Of a DNA stretch of 64,000 bases, positions 24,630-36,940 are shown one piece after another (positions within the stretch are counted from its first letter, which is position 1; every line of letters begins with the position of its first letter). The stretch lies in NCBI RefSeq assembly GCF_029227915.1, contig NC_079881.1, positions 29,551,501 to 29,615,500 on the forward strand. The letters run 5' to 3'. Under the pieces are notes generated by a model, which saw nothing but the letters and a program-made list of their open reading frames with translations, ran no database searches and was not told the origin of the DNA. The translations under genes were made by a program, and so were the position numbers. The stretch is from Hydractinia symbiolongicarpus. Lineage: Eukaryota; Cnidaria; Hydrozoa; Anthoathecata; Hydractiniidae.

Positions 24630-27609
24630 CAAAAACTACATTTCATTGACTTTCTAACGGTATCAATCCACTTCAGTTAAAACGGTTGCGTCACATATTC
24701 GTACCAACATGTATTTAGCGATATTTTTCTCATATTACTAGGTTGCAGCTTTTAACAGTGAAACGATTGTCTGTGATACTAAATTGAACTGATTTTGGAA
24801 TGTGACCTTATAAATGTTATAAGTGAGACATGTGGACTCCTAGAAATAGCATTCTTCTTAATTTGAAAAGATTGCAGAAACTCAGCGATTGCACTGGGCG
24901 CTTTGGTAGCGCTTCATTTATGAACTTAGGTTAATAAGTCATTTTTAACTGTGGGACCAATCCTGGCCGTTATCGCGCGTTGAAGAAATAGCGACAGTTT
25001 CAAAAACTACATTTCATTGACTTTCAAACGGTGTCAGTCCGTTTGAGTTACAACGGTTGGGTCACATACTCGTACCAACATGTAATTAGCGATATTTGTT
25101 TTGATATTACTAAGTTGTATCGCTTTTAACAATGAAACGATTGCTGTGGGACTAAATTAAACTAACTTTGGACTGTGACCTTATAAATGTTATAAATGAG
25201 ACAATTGGACTCTAAGAAATAACATTCTTCTTAATTTGACGTAATTGTCGGAACTCAACGATTACACTAGGCTCTGTGGTAGCGCTTCATTTAAGATTTT
25301 AGATAAATAAGACATTCTCTACTGTGGGACCAATCCTAGCCGTTATCGCGCGCTGAAGAAATATCGACAGTTTCATAAACTACATTTCATTGACTTTCTC
25401 ACCGTGACAGTCCGTTTGAGTTACAACGGTTGGGTCACATATTCCTACCAACATGTATTTAGCGATATTTGTTTTGATATTACTAGGTTGCATCGCTTTT
25501 AACAATGAAACGAATGACTGTGGGACTTAATTGAACTAACTTTGGACTGTGACCGGGTAAATGTGATAAATAAGACAATTGGACTCCAAGAAATAACATT
25601 CTTCTTAATTCGACTTGATTGCCGGAACTCAGCGATTACACTGGGCGCTGTGGTAGCGCTTCATTTAAAAATTTAGATAAATAAGTCATTCTTTACTGTG
25701 GGACCAATCCTATCCGTTATCGCGTGCTGAAGAAATAGCGACAGTTTTAAAAACTACTTTTCATTGACTTTCTAACGGTGTCAGTCCGTTTGAGTTACAA
25801 CAGTTGGGTCACATGCTCGTACCAAAATGTATTTAGCGATATTTGTTTTGATATTACTAGGTTGCACCGCTTTTAACAGTGAAACGATTGCTGTGGGACT
25901 AAATTGAACTGATTTTGGACTGTGACCTTAAAAATGTGATAAATGAGACAATTGGACTCCAAGAAATAACATTCTTCTTAATTTGACGGCATTGCCGGAA
26001 CTCAGCGATTACACTGGGCGCTGTGGTAGCGCTTCATTTAAAAATTTAGATAAATAAGTCATTCTTTACTGTGGGACCAATCCTAGCCGTTATCGCGCGC
26101 TGAAGAAATAGCGACAGTTTCAAAAACTACATTTCATTGACCTTCTAACGGTATCAATCCACTTCAGTTAAAACGGTTGCGTCACATATTCGTACCAACA
26201 TGTATTTAGCGATATTTTTCTCATATTACTAGGTTGCAGCTTTTAACAGTGAAACGATTGTCTGTGATACTAAATTGAACTGATTTTAGAATGTGATCTT
26301 ATAAATGTTATAAGTGAGACATGTGGACTCCAAGAAATAGCATTCTTCTTAATTTGACGTGATTGCTGGAACTCAGCGATTACACTGGGCGCTGTGGTAG
26401 CGCTTCATTTAAAAATTTAGATAAATAAGTCATTCTTTACTGTGGGACCAATCCTATCCGTTATCGCGCGCTGAAGAAGTAGCGACAGTTTCAAAAACTA
26501 CATTTCATTGACTTTCTAACGGTGTCAGTCCGTTTGAGTTACAACGGTTGCGTCACATATTCGTACCAACATGTATTTAGTGATATTTTTTTGATATTAC
26601 TAGGTTGCATCCCTTTTAACAATGAAACGAAGGACTGTGGGACTTAATTGAACTAACTTTTGGACTGTGACCTGATAAATGTGATAAATGAGACAATTGG
26701 ATTCCAAGAAATAACATTCTTCTTAATTTGACGGCATTGCCGGAACTCAGCAATTACACTGGGCGCTGTGGTAGAGCTTCATTTAAAAATTAGATAAATA
26801 AGTCATTCTTTACTGTGGGACCAATCCTAGCCGTTATCGCGCGCTGAAGAACTATCGAGAGTTTCATAAACTACATTTCATTGACTTTCTAACAGTGTCA
26901 GTCCGTTTGAGTTACAAAGGTTGGGTCACATATTAGTACCAACAAGCATTTAGAGATATTTTTTTTGATATTACTAGGTTGCATCGCTTTTAACAATGAA
27001 ACGAATGACTGCGGGACTTAATTGAACTAACTTTGGACTATGACCTGATAAATGTTATAAATGAGACAATTTGACTCCAAGAAATAACATTCTTCTTAAC
27101 TTGACGTGATTGCCGGAACTCAGCGATTACACTGGGCGGTGTGGTAGCGCTTCATTTAAAAGTTTAGGTAAATAAGTCATTCTTTACTGTGGGACCAATC
27201 CTAGCCGTTATCGCGCGCTGAAGAAATAGCGACAGTTTCAAAAACTACATTTCATTGACTTTCTAACGGTATCAATCCACTTCAGTTAAAACGGTTGCGT
27301 CACATATTCGTACCAACATGTATTTAGCGATATTTTTCTCATATTACTAGGTTGCAGCTTTTAACAGTGAAACGATTGTCTGTGATACTAAATTGAACTG
27401 ATTTTGGAATGTGACCTTATAAATGTTATAAGTGAGACATGTGGACTCCAAGAAATAGCATTCTTCTTAATTTGAAAAGATTGCCGAAACTCAGCGATTG
27501 CACTGGGCGCTTTGGTAGCGCTTCATTTATGAACTTAGGTTAATAAGTCATTTTTAACTGTGGGACCAATCCTGGCCGTTATCGCGCGTTGAAGAAATAG
27601 CGACAGTTT
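24630..27609. repeat. Mosaic satellite segment (8 monomers)
   Basis: The first monomer (24630) combines CTCATATTAC, TTGCAGC, GGAATGTGACC, the TTATAAATG pair, CTTTGGTAGC and TTAGGTTAATAAG. The CTTTGGTAGC form returns 2609 bp later at 27510, and CTTTCAAACGG at 25021 returns at 38828. Sequence from 26,138 to about 26,850 repeats 12,690-13,400. Several monomers have ACGATTGCTGTGG, one base shorter than ACGATTGACTGTGG. No single higher-order unit organises the segment. Confidence 0.82.
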
Positions 27610-30222
27610 CATAAACTACATTTCATTGAATTTCTCACCGTGTCAGTCCGTTTGAGTTACAACCTGTTGGGTCACATATTCCTACCAACATGTATTTAGC
27701 GATATTTGTTTTGATATTACTAGGTTGCATCGCTTTTAACAATGAAACGAATGACTGTGGGACTTAATTGAACTAACTTTGGACTGTGACCTGGTAAATG
27801 TGATAAATAAGACAATTGGACTCCAAGAAATAACATTCTTCTTAATTCGACTTGATTGCCGGAACTCAGCGATTACACTGGGCGCTGTGGTAGCGCTTCA
27901 TTTAAAAATTTAGATAAATAAGTCATTCTTTACTGTGGGACCAATCCTATCCGTTATCGCGCGCTGAAGAAATAGCGACAGTTTTAAAAACTACTTTTCA
28001 TTGACTTTCTAACGGTGTCAGTCCGTTTGAGTTACAACAGTTGGGTCACATGCTCGTACCAAAATGTATTTAGCGATATTTGTTTTGATATTACTAGGTT
28101 GCACCGCTTTTAACAGTGAAACGATTGCTGTGGGACTAAATTGAACTGATTTTGGACTGTGACCTTATAAATGTGATAAATGAGACAATTGGACTCCAAG
28201 AAATAACATTCTTCTTAATTTGACGGCATTGCCGGAACTCAGCGATTACACTGGGCGCTGTGGTAGCGCTTCATTTAAAAATTTAGATAAATAAGTCATT
28301 TTTTACTGTGGGACCAATCCTAGCCGTTATCGCGCGTTGAAGAACTATCGACAGTTTCATAAACTACATTTCATTGACTTTCTAACGGTGTCAGTCCGTT
28401 TGAGTTACAAAGGTTGAGTCACATATTCGTACCAACAAGCATTTAGCGATATTTTTTTTGATATTACTAAGTTGCATCGCTTTTAACAATGAAACTAATG
28501 ACTGTGGGACTTAATTGAACTAACTTTGGACTGTGATCTGATGAATGTGATAAATGAGACAATTTGACTCCAAGAAATAACATTCTTCTTAATTTGACGT
28601 GATTGCCGGAGCTCAGCGATTACACTTGGCGCTGTGGTAGTGCTTCATATAAACGTTTAGGTAAATAAGTCATTTTTTACTGTGAGACCAATCCTAGCCG
28701 TTATCGCGCGCTGAAGAAATATCAAAAGTTTCATAAACTACATTTCATTGACTTTCTAACGGTGCCAGTCCGTTTGAGTTACAACGGTTGGGTCACATAT
28801 TCGTACCAACATGTATTTAGCGGTATTTGTTTTGATATTACTAGGTTGCATCGCTTTTAACAATGAAACGAATGACTGTGGGACTTAATTGAACTAACTT
28901 TGGACTGTGACCTAATAAATGTGATAAATGAGAACATTGGACTCCAAGAAATAACATTCTTCTCAATTTGACATGATTGCCGGAACTCAGCGATTTTACT
29001 GGGCGCTGTGGTAGCACTTCAATTAAAAACTTAGATTAATAAGTCATTTTTTACTGTGGGACCAATCCTAGCCGTTATCGCGCGCTGAAGAAATAGCGAC
29101 AGTTTCAAAAACTACATTTCATTGACTTTTTAACGGTGTCAGTCCGTTTGAGTTACAACGGTTGGGTCACCTATTCGTACCAACATGTGTTTAGCGATAT
29201 TTTTCTGATATTACTAGGTTGCATCGCTTTTAACAATGAAACGATTGACTGTGGGGCTTAATTGAACTAACTTTGGACTGTGACCTGATAAATGAGATAA
29301 ATGAGACAATTGGACTCTAAGAAATAACATTCTTCTTAATTTGACGGGATTGCCGGAACTCAGCGATTACACTGGGTGCTGAGGTATCGCTTCATTTAAA
29401 AATTTACATAAATAAGTCATTCTTTACTGTGAGACCAATCCTAGCCGTTATCGCGCGCTGAAGAAATATCGACAGTCTCATAAACTACATTTCCTTGACT
29501 TTCTAACGGTGCCAGTCCGCTTGAGTTACAACGGTTGGGTCACATATTCGTACCAACATGTTTTTAGCAATATTTTTGATATTGCTAGGTTGCATCGCTT
29601 TTAACAATGAAACGAATGACTGTGGGACTTAATTGAACTAACTTTGGACTGTGACCTAATAAATGTGATAAATGAGAAAATTGGGCTCCAAGAAATAACA
29701 TTCTTCTCAATTTGACATAATTGCCGGAACTCAGCGATTACACTGGGCGCTGTGGTAGCACTTCAATTAAAAACTTAGATTAATAAGTCATTTTTTACTG
29801 TGGCACCAATCCTAGCCGTTATCGCGCGCTGAAGAAATAGCGACAGTTTCAAAAACTACATTTCATTGACTTTCTAACGGTGTCAGTCCGTTTGAGTTAC
29901 AACGGTTGGGTCACCTATTCGTACCAACATGTGTTTAGCGATATTTTTCTGATATTACTAGGTTGCATCGCTTTTAACAATGAAACGATTGACTGTGGGG
30001 CTTAATTGAACTAACTTTGGACTGTGACCTGATAAATGTGATAAATGAGACAATTGGACTCTAAGAAATAACATTCTTCTTAATTTGACGAGATTGCCGG
30101 AACTCAGCGATTACACTGGGCTCTGTGGTAGCGCTTCATTTAAGATTTTAGATAAATAAGACATTCTCTACTGTGGGACCAATCCTAGCCGTTATCGCGC
30201 GCTGAACAAATATCGACAGTTT
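27610..30222. repeat. 2612-bp heptamer, left copy
   Basis: Seven monomers. Landmarks are TTTCTCACCG at 27631/30244, CCTAATAAATG at 28911/31523 and GACAGTCTC at 29471/32083. The offset is 2613 before and 2612 after a one-base difference (ACCTGTTGG here, ACGGTTGG in the right copy). The match ends about 30,116/32,729. There this copy has GGGCTCTGTGGTAGCG and the other has GGGTGCTGAGGGATCG. Confidence 0.9.
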
Positions 30223-32834
30223 CATAAACTACATTTCATTGACTTTCTCACCGTGTCAGTCCGTTTGAGTTACAACGGTTGGGTCACATATTCCTACCAA
30301 CATGTATTTAGCGATATTTGTTTTGATATTACTAGGTTGCATCGCTTTTAACAATGAAACGAATGACTGTGGGACTTAATTGAACTAACTTTGGACTGTG
30401 ACCTGGTAAATGTGATAAATAAGACAATTGGACTCCAAGAAATAACATTCTTCTTAATTCGACTTGATTGCCGGAACTCAGCGATTACACTGGGCGCTGT
30501 GGTAGCGCTTCATTTAAAAATTTAGATAAATAAGTCATTCTTTACTGTGGGACCAATCCTATCCGTTATCGCGCGCTGAAGAAATAGCGACAGTTTTAAA
30601 AACTACTTTTCATTGACTTTCTAACGGTGTCAGTCCGTTTGAGTTACAACAGTTGGGTCACATGCTCGTACCAAAATGTATTTAGCGATATTTGTTTTGA
30701 TATTACTAGGTTGCACCGCTTTTAACAGTGAAACGATTGCTGTGGGACTAAATTGAACTGATTTTGGACTGTGACCTTATAAATGTGATAAATGAGACAA
30801 TTGGACTCCAAGAAATAACATTCTTCTTAATTTGACGGCATTGCCGGAACTCAGCGATTACACTGGGCGCTGTGGTAGCGCTTCATTTAAAAATTTAGAT
30901 AAATAAGTCATTTTTTACTGTGGGACCAATCCTAGCCGTTATCGCGCGTTGAAGAACTATCGACAGTTTCATAAACTACATTTCATTGACTTTCTAACGG
31001 TGTCAGTCCGTTTGAGTTACAAAGGTTGAGTCACATATTCGTACCAACAAGCATTTAGCGATATTTTTTTTGATATTACTAAGTTGCATCGCTTTTAACA
31101 ATGAAACTAATGACTGTGGGACTTAATTGAACTAACTTTGGACTGTGATCTGATGAATGTGATAAATGAGACAATTTGACTCCAAGAAATAACATTCTTC
31201 TTAATTTGACGTGATTGCCGGAGCTCAGCGATTACACTGGGTGCTGTGGTAGTGCTTCATATAAACGTTTAGGTAAATAAGTCATTTTTTACTGTGAGAC
31301 CAATCCTAGCCGTTATCGCGCGCTGAAGAAATATCAAAAGTTTCATAAACTACATTTCATTGACTTTCTAACGGTGCCAGTCCGTTTGAGTTACAACGGT
31401 TGGGTCACATATTCGTACCAACATGTATTTAGCGGTATTTGTTTTGATATTACTAGGTTGCATCGCTTTTAACAATGAAACGAATGACTGTGGGACTTAA
31501 TTGAACTAACTTTGGACTGTGACCTAATAAATGTGATAAATGAGAACATTGGACTCCAAGAAATAACATTCTTCTCAATTTGACATGATTGCCGGAACTC
31601 AGCGATTTTACTGGGCGCTGTGGTAGCACTTCAATTAAAAACTTAGATTAATAAGTCATTTTTTACTGTGGGACCAATCCTAGCCGTTATCGCGCGCTGA
31701 AGAAATAGCGACAGTTTCAAAAACTACATTTCATTGACTTTTTAACGGTGTCAGTCCGTTTGAGTTACAACGGTTGGGTCACCTATTCGTACCAACATGT
31801 GTTTAGCGATATTTTTCTGATATTACTAGGTTGCATCGCTTTTAACAATGAAACGATTGACTGTGGGGCTTAATTGAACTAACTTTGGACTGTGACCTGA
31901 TAAATGTGATAAATGAGACAATTGGACTCTAAGAAATAACATTCTTCTTAATTTGACGGGATTGCCGGAACTCAGCGATTACACTGGGTGCTGAGGTATC
32001 GCTTCATTTAAAAATTTAGATAAATAAGTCATTCTTTACTGTGAGACCAATCCTAGCCGTTATCGCGCGCTGAAGAAATATCGACAGTCTCATAAACTAC
32101 ATTTCCTTGACTTTCTAACGGTGCCAGTCCGTTTGAGTTACAACGGTTGGGTCACATATTCGTACCAACATGTTTTTAGCAATATTTTTGATATTGCTAG
32201 GTTGCATCGCTTTTAACAATGAAACGAATGACTGTGGGACTTAATTGAACTAACTTTGGACTGTGACCTAATAAATGTGATAAATGAGAAAATTGGGCTC
32301 CAAGAAATAACATTCTTCTCAATTTGACATAATTGCCGGAACTCAGCGATTACACTGGGCGCTGTGGTAGCACTTCAATTAAAAACTTAGATTAATAAGT
32401 CATTTTTTACTGTGGCACCAATCCTAGCCGTTATCGCGCGCTGAAGAAATAGCGACAGTTTCAAAAACTACATTTCATTGACTTTCTAACGGTGTCAGTC
32501 CGTTTGAGTTACAACGGTTTGGTCACCTATTCGTACCAACATGTGTTTAGCGATATTTTTCTGATATTACTAGGTTGCATCGCTTTTAACAATGAAACGA
32601 TTGACTGTGGGGCTTAATTGAACTAACTTTGGACTGTGACCTGATAAATGTGATAAATGAGACAATTGGACTCTAAGAAATAACATTCTTCTTAATTTGA
32701 CGAGATTGCCGGAACTCAGCGATTACACTGGGTGCTGAGGGATCGCTTCATTTAAAAATTTAGATAAATAAGTCATTCTTTACTGTGAGACCAATCCTAG
32801 CCGTCATCGCGCGCTGAAGAAATATCCACAGTTT
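30223..32834. repeat. 2612-bp heptamer, right copy
   Basis: This is the right partner of 27610-30222. It shares rare variants such as ATATCAAAAGTTTC, GAACATTGGACTCC, TTAGCGGTATTTG and ACATTTCCTTGAC. Its second half is itself part of a second, shorter tandem unit of 1488 bp that continues to 34,693, so two amplification events overlap here. Confidence 0.9.
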
Positions 32835-34693
32835 CATAAACTACATTTTATTGACTTTCTAACGGTGCCAGTCCGTTTGAGTTACAACGGTTGGGTCACA
32901 TATTCGTACCAACATGTTTTTAGCAATATTTTTGATATTACTAGGTTGCATCGCTTTTAACAATGAAACGAACGACTGTGGGACTTAATTGAACTAACTT
33001 TGGACTGTGACCTAATAAATGTGATAAATGAGAAAATTGGGCTCCAAGAAATAACATTCTTCTCAATTTGACATGATTGCCGGAAGTCAGCGATTACACT
33101 GGGCGCTGTGGTAGCACTTCAATTAAAAACTTAGATTAATAAGTCATTTTTTACTGTGGCACCAATCCTAGCCGTTATCGCGCGCTGAAGAAATAGCGAC
33201 AGTTTCAAAAACTACATTTCATTGACTTTTTAACGGTGTCAGTCCGTTTGAGTTACAACGGTTGGGTCACCTATTCGTACCAACATGTGTTTAGCGATAT
33301 TTTTCTGATATTACTAGGTTGCATCGCTTTTAACAATGAAACGATTGACTGTGGGGCTTAATTGAACTAACTTTGGACTGTGACCTGATAAATGTGATAA
33401 ATGAGACAATTGGACTCTAAGAAATAACATTCTTCTTAATTTGACGGGATTGCCGGAACTCAGCGATTACACTGGGTGCTGAGGTATCGCTTCATTTAAA
33501 AATTTAGATAAATAAGTCATTCTTTACTGTGAGACCAATCCTAGCCGTTATCGCGCGCTGAAGAAATATCGACAGTCTCATAAACTACATTTCCTTGACT
33601 TTCTAACGGTGCCAGTCCGTTTGAGTTACAACGGTTGGGTCACATATTCGTACCAACATGTTTTTAGCAATATTTTTGATATTGCTAGGTTGCATCGCTT
33701 TTAACAATGAAACGAATGACTGTGGGACTTAATTGAACTAACTTTGGACTGTGACCTAATAAATGTGATAAATGAGAAAATTGGGCTCCAAGAAATAACA
33801 TTCTTCTCAATTTGACATAATTGCCGGAACTCAGCGATTACACTGGGCGCTGTGGTAGCACTTCAATTAAAAACTTAGATTAATAAGTCATTTTTTACTG
33901 TGGCACCAATCCTAGCCGTTATCGCGCGCTGAAGAAATAGCGACAGTTTCAAAAACTACATTTCATTGACTTTCTAACGGTGTCAGTCCGTTTGAGTTAC
34001 AACGGTTTGGTCACCTATTCGTACCAACATGTGTTTAGCGACATTTTTCTGATATTACTAGGTTGCATCGCTTTTAACAATGAAACGATTGACTGTGGGG
34101 CTTAATTGAACTAACTTTGGACTGTGACCTGATAAATGTGATAAATGAGACAATTGGACTCTAAGAAATAACATTCTTCTTAATTTGACGAGATTGCCGG
34201 AACTCAGCGATTACACTGGGTGCTGAGGGATCGCTTCATTTAAAAATTTAGATAAATAAGTCATTCTTTACTGTGAGACCAATCCTAGCCGTCATCGCGC
34301 GCTGAAGAAATATCCACAGTTTCATAAACTACATTTTATTGACTTTCTAACGGTGCCAGTCCGTTTGAGTTACAACGGTTGGGTCACATATTCGTACCAA
34401 CATGTTTTTAGCAATATTTTTGATATTACTAGGTTGCATCGCTTTTAACAATGAAACGAACGACTGTGGGACTTAATTGAACTAACTTTGGACTGTGACC
34501 TAATAAATGTGATAAATGAGAAAATTGGGCTCCAAGAAATAACATTCTTCTCAATTTGACATGATTGCCGGAAGTCAGCGATTACACTGGGCGCTGTGGT
34601 AGCACTTCAATTAAAAACTTAGGTTAATAAGTCATTTTTTACTGTGGCACCAATCCTAGCCGTTATCGCGCGCTGAAGAAATAGCGACAGTTT
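31718..34693. repeat. 1488-bp tetramer, two tandem copies
   Basis: The units are 31718-33205 and 33206-34693. Landmarks repeat exactly 1488 bp apart: ACTTTTTAACGG in the first monomer of each, GACAGTCTC at 32083/33571, GGTGCTGAGG at 32731/34219 and CGGAAGTCAG at 33081/34569. An incomplete, older third register lies at 29,106-30,118 in the left heptamer. Monomers here carry CACCTATTCG with GTGTTTAGCG, or ATGTTTTTAGCAATATTTTTG. Confidence 0.92.
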
Positions 34694-36940
34694 CAAAAAC
34701 TACATTTCATTGACTTTCTAACGGTGTCAGTCCGTTTGAGTTACAACGGTTGGGTCACCTATTCGTACCAACATGTGTTTAGCGATATTTTTCTGATATT
34801 ACTAGGTTGCATCGACTTTAACAATGAAACGATTGACTGTGGGACTTAATTGAACTAACTTTGGACTGTGACCTAATAAATGTGATAAATGAGAAAATTG
34901 GGCTCCAAGAAATTACATTCTTCTCAATTTGACATGATTGCCGGAACTCAGCGATTACACTGGGCGCTGTGGTAGCACTTCAATTAAAAATTTAGATAAA
35001 TAAGTCATTTGTTACTGTGTGACCAATCCTAGCCGTTATCGCGCGCTGAAGAAAGAGCAACAGTTTCAAAAACTACATTTTATTGACTTTCTAATGGTGT
35101 CAGTCCGTTTGAGTTACAACGATTGTGTCACTTATTCGTACCAACATGTATTTAGCGATATTTTTTTTTTGATATTACTAGGTTGCATCGCTTTTAACAA
35201 TGAAACGATTAACTGTGGGAGTTAATTGAACTGACTTTGGACTGTGACCTAATAAATGTGATAAATGAGAAAATTGAACTCCAAGAAATAACATTCTTCT
35301 CAATTTGATATGATTGCCGGAACTCAGCGATTACACTGGGCGCTGTGGTATCACTTCATTTGAAAACTTAGATTAATAAGTAATTTTTTACTGTGGGACC
35401 AATCCTAGCCGTTATCGCGCGCTGACGAAATATCGACAGTTTCATAACCTACATTTCATTGACTTTCTAACGGTGCCAGTCCGTTTGAGTTACAGCGGTT
35501 GCGTCACATATTCGTACCAACATGTGTTTAGCGATATTTTTCTGATATTACTAGGTTGCATCGACTTTAACAATGAAACGAATGACTGTGGGACTTAATT
35601 GAACTAACTTTGGACTGTGACCTAATAAATGTGATAAATGAGAAAATTGGGCTCCAAGAAATTACATTCTTCTCAATTTGACATGATTGCCGGAACTCAG
35701 CGATTACACTGGGCGCTGTGGTAGCACTTCAATTAAAAATTTAGATAAATAAGTCATTTGTTACTGTGTGACCAATCCTAGCCGTTATCGCGCGCTGAAG
35801 AAAGAGCAACAGTTTCAAAAACTACATTTTATTGACTTTCTAATGGTGTCAGTCCGTTTGAGTTACAACGATTGTGTCACTTATTCGTACCAACATGTAT
35901 TTAGCGATATTTTTTTTTTGATATTACTAGGTTGCATCGCTTTTAACAATGAAACGATTGACTGTGGGAGTTAATTGAACTGACTTTGGACTGTGACCTA
36001 ATAAATGTGATAAATGAGAAAATTGAACTCCAAGAAATAACATTCTTCTCAATTTGATATGATTGCCGGAACTCAGCGATTACACTGGGCGCTGTGGTAT
36101 CACTTCATTTGAAAACTTAGATTAATAAGTAATTTTTTACTGTGGGACCAATCCTAGCCGTTATCGCGCGCTGACGAAATATCGACAGTTTCATAAACTA
36201 CATTTCATTGACTTTCTAACGGTGCCAGTCCGTTTGAGTTACAGCGGTTGCATCACATATTCGTACCAACATGTGTTTAGCGATATTTTTCTGATATTAC
36301 TAGGTTGCATCGACTTTAACAATGAAACGATTGACTGTGGGACTTAATTGAACTAACTTTGGACTGTGACCTGATAAATGTGATAAATAAGACAATTGGA
36401 CTCTAAGAAATAACATTCTTCTTAATTTGACGAGATTGCCGGAACTCGGCGATTACACTGGGCGCTGTGGTAGCACTTCAATTAAAAATTTCGATAAATA
36501 AGTCATTTGTTACTGTGTGACCAATCCTAGCCGTTATCGCGCGCTGAAGAAAGAGCAACAGTTTCAAAAACTACATTTTATTGACTTTCTAATGGTGTCA
36601 GTCCGTTTGAGTTACAACGATTGTGTCACTTATTCGTACCAACATGTATTTAGCGATATTTTTTTTTTGATATTACTAGGTTGCATCGCTTTTAACAATG
36701 AAACGATTGACTGTGGGAGTTAATTGAACTGACTTTGGACTGTGACCTAATAAATGTGATAAATGAGAAAATTGAACTCCAAGAAATAACATTCTTCTCA
36801 ATTTGATATGATTGCCGGAACTCAGCGATTACACTGGGCGCTGTGGTATCACTTCATTTGAAAACTTAGATTAATAAGTAATTTTTTACTGTGGGACCAA
36901 TCCTAGCCGTTATCGCGCGCTGACGAAATATCGACAGTCT
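34694..36940. repeat. 749-bp dimer, three tandem copies
   Basis: Monomers start at 34694, 35067, 35443, 35816, 36192 and 36565, and GCTGACGAAA recurs at 35421, 36170 and 36919. One member of each pair has GTGTGACCAATCC upstream of its box, AAAGAGCAACAG, CATTTTATTGAC and TCTAATGG. Its partner has GCTGACG, CTTCATTTGAAAAC and GTAATTTTTTACTG. The exact 749-bp phase creates three near-identical short open frames at 35019, 35768 and 36517, each using a GTG start. I judge them non-coding. The register trails off about 37,050. Confidence 0.93.

Noticed and set aside
35019-36723. Three near-identical 68-codon open frames at 35019, 35768 and 36517 (+ strand)
   Set aside because: They use a GTG start inside the satellite, arise only because the 749-bp dimer is duplicated in phase, and are closed by stops in most other monomers. 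Identity at the DNA level extends equally outside the frame, so there is no sign of coding selection.
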